Shown here piece after piece: positions 1 to 4,875 of a DNA stretch of 6,252 bases. The stretch spans positions 1 through 6,252 of the forward strand of contig JAOPZO010000065.1 of NCBI GenBank assembly GCA_025964065.1. The letters are read 5' to 3'. Position 1 is the first letter of the stretch. Every line of letters begins with the position of its first letter. The notes below the pieces were generated by a model. That model was not told where the DNA came from, made no database searches, and was given only the letters and a program-made list of their open reading frames with translations. Source of the stretch: Solirubrobacterales bacterium (GTDB lineage Bacteria > Actinomycetota > Thermoleophilia > Solirubrobacterales > Solirubrobacteraceae). The translations under genes were made by a program, and so were the position numbers.

Positions 1-366
1 GGGGCCGTCGGCACGGGCTCCATCCGCGGCATGCCGGAGCTCCGGGCGCTCCGGGCGGCGGGCGTCGCGCTCTGGCCGTGGGACGACGCCCGGGCGCCCA
101 TGGCGCTCGAGGTCTACCCACGGCTCCTGACGGGCGCGGTGGTGAAGTCGCGCGCGGAGGCCCGCGAGGCCTACCTCGCGGACGACCCGCGGGTGCCGCG
201 CGGGCTCCTCGCGGCGGCGACCGCCTCGGAGGACGCGTTCGACGCGGCGGTCAGCGCGCTCGAGATGGCCGCGCGGCTTCCCGAGCTCCTCGCCCTCCGC
301 AGGAGCACGGACCCCGTCACGCGCCTGGAGGGCGCGATCTGGGTCCCGGGATCTCGTGGGTCGTGA
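1..366 (+). CDS. DUF429 family protein, C-terminal part (5' end outside window)
   Basis: The frame is open from base 1 to the TGA at 364-366, giving 121 residues with no start in view; the ATG at 31 is internal to the conserved sequence, so the true start lies upstream. The stretch GTGSIRGMPEL, then a WPWDD segment, LEVYPRLLTG, a KSR motif, SEDAFDAAVSALEMA and the ending LEGAIWVP matches my recollection of the C-terminal half of DUF429 proteins, which are predicted to have an RNase H-like fold and are sometimes called predicted nucleases. The acidic SEDAFDAA segment would be part of the conserved core. No cellular role is established for this family as far as I know. The gene converges on the carboxylase gene, with 42 bp between the stops, and shows no functional link to the operon beside it. 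Family assignment comes from motif memory, not a search. Confidence 0.75.
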   Translation, partial: GAVGTGSIRGMPELRALRAAGVALWPWDDARAPMALEVYPRLLTGAVVKSRAEAREAYLADDPRVPRGLLAAATASEDAFDAAVSALEMAARLPELLALRRSTDPVTRLEGAIWVPGSRGS

Positions 367-382
367 CCCACCGCCCGGGTCA
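356..382. terminator. Overlapping hairpins between convergent genes, possible bidirectional terminator
   Basis: Two mutually exclusive stem-loops cover the stop codon of the DUF429 gene. One has arms GTGGGTC (356-362) and GACCCAC (365-371), which as RNA leaves six pairs around a four-base loop. The other has arms TGACCC (364-369) and GGGTCA (377-382) around a seven-base loop. They sit just past the end of the minus-strand carboxylase gene as well, so they could end transcription from both sides. Neither strand has a T-tract after the stem, so this is not a classical intrinsic terminator. Confidence 0.35.
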
Positions 383-408
383 CCGCGCACCGCATTCCCG
401 ACCCGCGC

Positions 409-1986
409 TCAGACCGGCACGACCCCGTGCCGCTTCCACGGCCGCTCGACGACCTTGCCCTCAGCCATCTCGAGCGCGCGGCAGATCGTCGGCCGCGTCT
501 CGCGCGGGTCGATGACGTCGTCCACGAGGGCGTTCCGTGCGGCGACGTGGACGTCGATGAGCCCGCGGTAGGCGGCGATGAGCTTCGCCTTCTCGGCCAC
601 GGGGTCCTCCGCCGCCTCGACCTGCTTGCGGAACACGATCTCGACCGCGCCCTCCGCGCCCATGATCGAGATCTCCGCGCTCGGCCACGCCACGATGAGG
701 TCGGGCTCGTAGGCCCTGCCGTTCATGACGTAGTAGCCCGCGCCGTAGGCCTTGCGCAGCACCACGGTGACCTTCGGGACCGTCGCCGCCGCGACCGCGT
801 GGAGCATCTTCGCCCCGTGGCGGATGATGCCGCCCGCCTCGACCTTCGTGCCGACCATGAAGCCCGGCACGTCCATGAGGAACACGAGCGGGATCCCGAA
901 CGCGTTGCAGAGGTTGACGAAGCGCGCGGCCTTGTCGGCCGAGTCGTTGTCGAGGATGCCGCCGAGGTGCTTGGGCTGGTTGGCGACGATCCCCGCGGGG
1001 CGCCCGTCGAAGCGCGCGAAGCCCGTGACGATCGTCTTCGCCCACTGGGGCTTGAGCTCGAAGAACTCACCGTCGTCGACGATCGCGTCGAGAACCGCGT
1101 GGATGTCGTACGGCTTGCGGTTCGACGCCGGCAGCACGTCGAGCAGCCCCTCCTCGCGGCGGTCGATCGCGTCCGTCGCGGTGCGGCGCGGCGGCGCCTC
1201 GAGGCAGTGGGAGGGGAAGAACGAGAGGTAGTCCTTGATCGCCTGGATGCACTCCTCGTCCGAGCCGACCTCGAGGTCCCCCACCCCCGACTTGCGGCAG
1301 TGCACGCGGGAGCCGCCGAGCTCCTCCTGGGTGACGTCCTCGCCGACCGCCGCGCGCACGAGGTGCGGGCCCGCGAGCGCCATGGAGCCGCGGCCCTTGA
1401 CCATCGGGCAGAAGTCCGCGAGCCCCGGGATGTAGGCGGTGCCCGCGGCGCAGGGGCCCATGAGCGCGGCGACCTGCGGGATGACCCCGCTCGCGACGAC
1501 CTGCTCCTGGAAGAGGTGGCCCGTGCCCGCGAAGAGCGAGCCGACCGACTCCTGGATGCGGCCGCCCGCCGAGTCGAGCAGCCACACCATCGGCATGCGC
1601 TTCGTCAGCGCGAGCGAGCGCAGGCGCGAGACCTTGTGCTCGCCCGTCGTCCCCATGGAGCCCGCCATGACCGTGAAGTCGTAGGCGCAGGCGGCGACGA
1701 GCCGCCCGTCGACCTTCCCCCACCCCGTGACGACGCCGTCGGCCGGCGCCTCCTTGGCCTCCATGCCGCGCACGGAGTGGTGGATGCCCGCGTGGATGCC
1801 CAGCTCGGTGAACGCGCCGTCGTCGAAGAGCAGCGCGAGCCGCTCGCGCGCCGTGAGCTTCCCGGCCTCGTGCTGGCGCGCGATCCTTGCCTCGCCCCCG
1901 CCGAGCGCGGCGGCCGCGCGCCGCTCGGCGAGCTCCTCGACCAGCGGGCGCAGCAGGGAGGTCACGGGCTCTTCGGCGGCGGACAT
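409..1986 (-). CDS. Acyl-CoA carboxylase beta (carboxyltransferase) subunit
   Basis: This 525-residue protein has the usual length of a PccB/AccD-type carboxyltransferase, which moves CO2 from carboxybiotin to an acyl-CoA in the cytoplasm. The N-domain carries LDSAGGRIQE (137-146) and MGPCAAG (176-182, an oxyanion-hole segment), followed by EELGGSRVH (221-229). The C-domain carries DVPGFMVGT (372-380), GGIIRHGAK (385-393), RKAYGAGYYVM (411-421) and AWPSAEISIMG (433-443). Most motifs are propionyl-CoA carboxylase-like, but GAGYYVMNGRAYEP (415-428) partly resembles methylcrotonoyl-CoA carboxylase beta. Tyr419 stands where PccB proteins have the substrate-specificity Asp, so propionyl-CoA is not a safe substrate call. 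The ATG at 1986 gives a normal N-terminus; no strong Shine-Dalgarno precedes it. It is the last gene of the minus-strand operon, 47 bp after the arginase-fold gene. No biotin carboxylase or biotin carrier partner is in the window. Class is certain; substrate is not. Confidence 0.93.
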   Translation of the reverse strand: MSAAEEPVTSLLRPLVEELAERRAAAALGGGEARIARQHEAGKLTARERLALLFDDGAFTELGIHAGIHHSVRGMEAKEAPADGVVTGWGKVDGRLVAACAYDFTVMAGSMGTTGEHKVSRLRSLALTKRMPMVWLLDSAGGRIQESVGSLFAGTGHLFQEQVVASGVIPQVAALMGPCAAGTAYIPGLADFCPMVKGRGSMALAGPHLVRAAVGEDVTQEELGGSRVHCRKSGVGDLEVGSDEECIQAIKDYLSFFPSHCLEAPPRRTATDAIDRREEGLLDVLPASNRKPYDIHAVLDAIVDDGEFFELKPQWAKTIVTGFARFDGRPAGIVANQPKHLGGILDNDSADKAARFVNLCNAFGIPLVFLMDVPGFMVGTKVEAGGIIRHGAKMLHAVAAATVPKVTVVLRKAYGAGYYVMNGRAYEPDLIVAWPSAEISIMGAEGAVEIVFRKQVEAAEDPVAEKAKLIAAYRGLIDVHVAARNALVDDVIDPRETRPTICRALEMAEGKVVERPWKRHGVVPV

Positions 1987-1998
1987 GAACCCGATTCA

Positions 1999-2018
1999 AC
2001 ACGACCGGGCGGTCGTGT
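1999..2018. promoter_or_regulatory. 20-bp perfect-arm palindrome before the carboxylase gene, likely operator
   Basis: Arms ACACGACCG (1999-2007) and CGGTCGTGT (2010-2018) are perfect inverted repeats around the two central bases GG. The core CGACCG-NN-CGGTCG has the form of many TetR-family operators. It lies in the 47-bp gap after the arginase-fold stop and ends 12 bases upstream of the carboxylase ATG. It could also act as an RNA hairpin (eight pairs, four-base loop) near the ribosome site. No T-tract follows it on the minus strand, which argues against an intrinsic terminator. The core differs from the palindrome at 3617-3643, so a different regulator may be involved. Confidence 0.55.
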
Positions 2019-2033
2019 GCCGTGGCCGACGCC

Positions 2034-2783
2034 TCAGCGGTCGACGAGCGGCTGGAGCGCCGCCCAGATCGCCTCGACGTGCGCGGGGTGCGCGCTCGTC
2101 ACCTCGAGACCGATGACCTCGGAGCCCGCGGCGAGGCCCTCGAGGACGTCCTGCAGCTCCTCGAAGCTCCAGCCCTGGGGCGACGGGAACGTGGCGGGAA
2201 GGACCATGGGGTCGAGCACGTCGAGGTCGAGGTGCACGAAGACCGGGAGGTCTGCGAGCGCCTCGGGCCCCTCGGGCCGCCCGACGCCGTGGGTGTCGAG
2301 GAGCACGCGCTCGCCCCCGTCGACGTCGCGCACGCCGAGCATCGCGACCCGCGCGGGGTCGACCCCGGCACCGAAGCCGCTGTCCCACAGCCCGCACGCG
2401 GCGGCGAGCGGCATGCCGCCGAGGAAGCCGCTCGGCGAGGTGTCGGGCGTGTTGAAGTCCGCGTGCGCGTCGATCCAGCAGATCCACGCGTCGGGCCGGT
2501 GGCGCACGACGACGGGGAGCGTGGAGACCGCGATGGAGCAGTCGCCCGCGAAGAGCAGCGGGAAGCGCCCGGCGGTGAGCGCGTCGTCGACCTGGCCGCC
2601 CGCCTCGAGCAGGCAGCCGCGCGAGGCCACGAGGTCCTCCTTCCAGCCCAGGGCCTGCGGCGTCGCCGGGGAGCCGACCTGCCGCGCGCCCGCGAGCTCG
2701 GACAGGGCGACGGCGCCGAGCGCGCCCTCCGGCGTCCGGTCGGAGGTGCGGCAGAGGAGCGCCGTGGCCGCGAGGTCGCTCAC
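2034..2783 (-). CDS. Arginase/agmatinase (ureohydrolase) fold protein with altered metal site
   Basis: This 249-residue protein is somewhat shorter than typical arginases and agmatinases (about 300). The family metal motifs are visible: AGDCS (79-83) in place of GGDHS, IDAHADFN (104-111) complete, and HLDLDVLDP (184-192) complete. Ligands Asp105, His107, Asp109, Asp186 and Asp188 are therefore kept, while the first His ligand is Cys82. The usual HG(M/Q)P catalytic His is also replaced: the sequence here is SGFLGGMPLA (118-127), with Gly122 at that place. The segment after the last motif reads PATFPSPQGW rather than an ATGTP-type loop. Family members hydrolyse guanidino or formimino groups using two Mn ions; with these changes the substrate, and even activity, is open. 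The GTG start at 2783-2781 shares its bases with the TGA of the crotonase gene, so translation is probably coupled. A longer same-frame extension upstream would run antisense-frame through the crotonase gene and is not part of it. Confidence 0.85.
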   Translation of the reverse strand: MSDLAATALLCRTSDRTPEGALGAVALSELAGARQVGSPATPQALGWKEDLVASRGCLLEAGGQVDDALTAGRFPLLFAGDCSIAVSTLPVVVRHRPDAWICWIDAHADFNTPDTSPSGFLGGMPLAAACGLWDSGFGAGVDPARVAMLGVRDVDGGERVLLDTHGVGRPEGPEALADLPVFVHLDLDVLDPMVLPATFPSPQGWSFEELQDVLEGLAAGSEVIGLEVTSAHPAHVEAIWAALQPLVDR

Positions 2784-3562
2784 CGGCCCGTCCAGACCGG
2801 CTCGCGCTTCTCGAAGAACGCCTTGACGCCCTCCTGGATGTCCTCGGTGGCGAAGGCGATCGTGAGCTGGGAGCGCAGGAAGTCCCAGGCCTCCTCGAGC
2901 GCCATGTCCTGCTGGCGCCACATGGCGTCCTTGCCGAGGCCCATGAGCAGCGGGGACTTCCCGGCGAGCCGGGCGGCCCAGTCGGCGACGGCGGCGTCGA
3001 ACTCCGCGGCCGGGACGACCTTGTTCACGAGGCCGATCCGCTCGGCCTCCGCGGCGTCGAGGCGGTCGCCGAGCAGCAGGAGCTCCGTCGTCTTCTTGCG
3101 CCCGACGTTGCGGTAGATCAGCGCCATGATCATGAACGGGAAGACCCCCACGTTGATCTCGGGGGTGCCGAACGTCGCGGCGTCCGAGGCGACGACGAGG
3201 TCGCACGCGAGCGCCAGGCCGAGCGCCCCGGCGAGGCAGTGGCCGCCGGCCGCGCAGATCGTGGGCTTCCCGAGGGTGCCGATCGCGCGGAAGAGCTCCG
3301 GGAAGCGCGCGGTCCCCTCGTGCTTGTGCACGAGCGGCACCTCCGCGGCGAAGCCCGCGAGGTTGCCGCCGCTCGAGAAGACCTTCGGGTGGGTCGACGC
3401 GAGGACGCAGACGCGGACCCCGGGGTCCTCCCCTGCCCGGCGGAAGGCGGCGATCAGGCCGTCGAGCAGCTCGTCAGAGAGCGCGTTGCGCGTGTCGGGC
3501 TGGTCCATCGCGATGGTCGCGACGCCGTCGGCGACCGCGTAGGAGACGAGTTCCGGGCTCAC
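2780..3562 (-). CDS. Enoyl-CoA hydratase/isomerase (crotonase) family protein
   Basis: The product is 260 residues, the normal crotonase length, when read from the GTG at 3562-3560. This start places the first beta strand (LVSYAVADGVATIAMDQP, 5-22) at the usual distance; earlier in-frame ATGs would add a low-quality tail translated through the promoter palindrome. A GGGGTAGGG run about ten bases upstream may serve as ribosome site. The oxyanion-hole segments are FSSGGNL (62-68) and GHCLAGALG (107-115). Of the two catalytic glutamates of crotonase, the second is kept in FGTPEINVG (Glu135), but the first is Gly115. This points away from a standard hydratase and towards an isomerase, a specialised hydratase or another crotonase chemistry. 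It is the first gene of the minus-strand operon, divergent from the acyl-CoA dehydrogenase, which suggests both act on the same acyl-CoA. Superfamily is certain; the reaction is not. Confidence 0.92.
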   Translation of the reverse strand: MSPELVSYAVADGVATIAMDQPDTRNALSDELLDGLIAAFRRAGEDPGVRVCVLASTHPKVFSSGGNLAGFAAEVPLVHKHEGTARFPELFRAIGTLGKPTICAAGGHCLAGALGLALACDLVVASDAATFGTPEINVGVFPFMIMALIYRNVGRKKTTELLLLGDRLDAAEAERIGLVNKVVPAAEFDAAVADWAARLAGKSPLLMGLGKDAMWRQQDMALEEAWDFLRSQLTIAFATEDIQEGVKAFFEKREPVWTGR

Positions 3563-3591
3563 GGCGCGTGACCCTACCCCGGAGCAGGGCG

Positions 3592-3609
3592 GCCGCGCCC
3601 GCCGCGCCC
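3592..3609. repeat. Tandem 9-bp duplication in the crotonase leader
   Basis: The unit GCCGCGCCC occurs twice in a row (3592-3600 and 3601-3609). The first copy is also part of a small inverted repeat, GGGCG (3587-3591) and CGCCC (3596-3600). It lies in the presumed untranslated leader of the crotonase gene. It may simply be slippage in GC-rich DNA. Confidence 0.5.
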
Positions 3610-3616
3610 CGAGTAG

Positions 3617-3643
3617 GAAGTGGACAGTGCCACTGTTCACTTC
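3617..3643. promoter_or_regulatory. 27-bp palindromic operator in the divergent promoter region
   Basis: Twelve of thirteen base pairs match around a single central C at 3630. The outer arms are GAAGTG (3617-3622) and CACTTC (3638-3643), the inner arms ACAGTG (3624-3629) and CACTGT (3631-3636), and only 3623/3637 do not pair. The length and symmetry fit a TetR-family operator. It sits in the 109-bp space between the divergent crotonase and acyl-CoA dehydrogenase genes, where one bound repressor could shut off both. The rest of this space (3563-3616 and 3644-3671) holds GC-rich leader sequence and, on the right, a possible promoter -10. No regulator gene is in the window. Confidence 0.75.
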
Positions 3644-3664
3644 TGGCCGGGATGTCGGTACCGT
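3637..3664 (+). promoter_or_regulatory. Possible promoter of the acyl-CoA dehydrogenase gene
   Basis: TTCACT (3637-3642) could be a -35 element and TACCGT (3659-3664, the TAnnnT form common in actinobacterial -10 boxes) a -10 element, with 16 bases between. The -35 would lie inside the right arm of the palindrome, as expected for repression by occlusion. Transcription would then begin close to the ATG at 3672, which would make the message nearly leaderless. The match to consensus is weak and this is a proposal only. Confidence 0.3.
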
Positions 3665-3671
3665 CGGCGAC

Positions 3672-4862
3672 ATGGCCTCCTCCGACGCAGTCCTCAAGCC
3701 CGATCACGGCACCCGGCAGAAGCACTTCATCTTCACGGAGGAGCACGAGCGGCTTCGCGAGTCGATCGGCTCCTACGTGACGAAGGAGCTCCGCCCCCAC
3801 GCCGAGGAGTGGGAGGAGGCGAAGTGGTTCGACTCCGCGGTCTTCCCGCGCATGGGCGAGCTCGGCTTCCTGGGCCTGAGCTACCCCGAGCAGTACGGCG
3901 GGCAGGGCGGCGACTACTTCTGCAACCTCGTGCTCGCCGAGGAGATCACGAAGGCGGAGTGCGGCGGCCTGGCGATGGGCATCGCGGTCCACACGGACAT
4001 GGCGACGCCGCCCGTGCACCTCTTCGGGACCGAGGAGCAGAAGCAGGAGTACCTCGTGCCGTCGATCAAGGGCACGAAGATCTCGTGCCTCGGCATCACG
4101 GAGCCCGACGCGGGCTCGGACGTCTCCGGCATCAAGACCCGCGCGGTCAAGGACGGCGACGAGTACGTCATCAACGGCGCGAAGACGTACATCACGAACG
4201 GCCACCGCGCCGACTACATCGTCCTCGTCACGAAGACGGACGACACCGCGGGCTACGACGGCTTCACGCTCTTCCTCGTCGACATGGACACGCCCGGGGT
4301 GATCCGCGAGAAGAAGCTCGAGAAGCTCGGGATGCACGCGTCGGACACCGCGCTGCTCGCGTTCCAGGACGTCCGGGTGCCCGAGAGCGCGGTCCTCGGC
4401 CAGGTCGGCAAGGGCTTCTACCACATCATGTGGGAGCTCCAGGGCGAGCGGCTGATCGGCGCCGCGGGCTGCGTCGCGGGCGCCGAGCTGTGCATGGAGA
4501 AGACGCTGAAGTACGCCATGGAGCGCACGGCCTTCGGGCGCCAGATCGGCAAGTTCCAGGTGACCCGCCACAAGTTCGCCGAGATGGCGACGAAGATCGA
4601 GGCGGCCCGGCAGATGGTCTACACGACCGCCTGGCGCTTCGACAACGGCGAGTACCCCGTCCGCGAGATCTCGATGGCGAAGCTCTACGCCTCGCGCATC
4701 GCCGTCGAGGTCGCCGACGAGTGCATCCAGATCCACGGCGGCGCGGGCTACATGAAGGAGTACGGCGTCGAGCGCGTCTGGCGCGACATGCGCCTGAACC
4801 GGATCGGCGCCGGCACGGACGAGATCATGCTCGACGTCATCGGGCGCTCCTACGGGCTCTGA
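3672..4862 (+). CDS. Acyl-CoA dehydrogenase, isovaleryl/long-chain type catalytic layout
   Basis: This 396-residue FAD enzyme would oxidise an acyl-CoA to the trans-2-enoyl-CoA and pass electrons to an electron-transfer flavoprotein. It shows the N-terminal helical domain (about 1-135), the family signature CLGITEPDAGSDV (139-151) at the start of the beta domain, and the second signature QIHGGAGYMKEYG (353-365) in the C-terminal helical domain. The usual YEGT glutamate near the C-terminus is missing (IGAGTDE, with Ala380), as in isovaleryl-CoA and long-chain dehydrogenases. In those enzymes the base sits in helix G; here Glu259 in ELQGERL fits that place. The ATG at 3672 was chosen because the in-frame GTG at 3627 lies within the operator palindrome and would add 15 unconserved residues. 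No clear Shine-Dalgarno precedes the ATG. The HerA-like gene follows after 13 bp. Family is certain; chain length or branching of the substrate is inferred. Confidence 0.95.
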   Translation: MASSDAVLKPDHGTRQKHFIFTEEHERLRESIGSYVTKELRPHAEEWEEAKWFDSAVFPRMGELGFLGLSYPEQYGGQGGDYFCNLVLAEEITKAECGGLAMGIAVHTDMATPPVHLFGTEEQKQEYLVPSIKGTKISCLGITEPDAGSDVSGIKTRAVKDGDEYVINGAKTYITNGHRADYIVLVTKTDDTAGYDGFTLFLVDMDTPGVIREKKLEKLGMHASDTALLAFQDVRVPESAVLGQVGKGFYHIMWELQGERLIGAAGCVAGAELCMEKTLKYAMERTAFGRQIGKFQVTRHKFAEMATKIEAARQMVYTTAWRFDNGEYPVREISMAKLYASRIAVEVADECIQIHGGAGYMKEYGVERVWRDMRLNRIGAGTDEIMLDVIGRSYGL

Positions 4863-4867
4863 GAGGG
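4861..4867 (+). promoter_or_regulatory. Ribosome binding site that sets the GTG start of the HerA-like gene
   Basis: GAGAGGG lies eight bases upstream of the GTG at 4876 and overlaps the TGA stop of the acyl-CoA dehydrogenase. It is one of the clearer Shine-Dalgarno sequences in the window, and supports this start and translation as part of the same message. Confidence 0.6.
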
Positions 4868-4875
4868 TTCCCGCC

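Noticed and set aside
1999..2018. Intrinsic terminator for the arginase-fold gene
   Set aside because: The stem is good but no T-tract follows on the minus strand, and the carboxylase ATG begins 12 bases later; an operator or leader hairpin is more likely.
427..2826. A 799-codon open frame on the plus strand, antisense to the carboxylase and arginase-fold genes
   Set aside because: It is rich in Arg, Ala, Asp and Val with no recognisable domain, and runs opposite well-supported conserved genes. In DNA this GC-rich, stop codons are rare in antisense frames, so long empty frames are expected.
2034..3206. A 390-codon version of the arginase-fold protein starting inside the crotonase gene
   Set aside because: The first 141 residues are an out-of-frame translation of the crotonase. 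The GTG overlapping the crotonase stop gives a sensible N-terminus.
3627..3671. GTG start of the acyl-CoA dehydrogenase at 3627
   Set aside because: The codon lies inside the operator palindrome, and the added 15 residues look unconserved; the ATG at 3672 fits the family N-terminus better.
3563..3697. An N-terminal extension of the crotonase from an ATG at 3697
   Set aside because: It would translate through the palindrome and the divergent dehydrogenase start, and adds 45 residues with no crotonase similarity.
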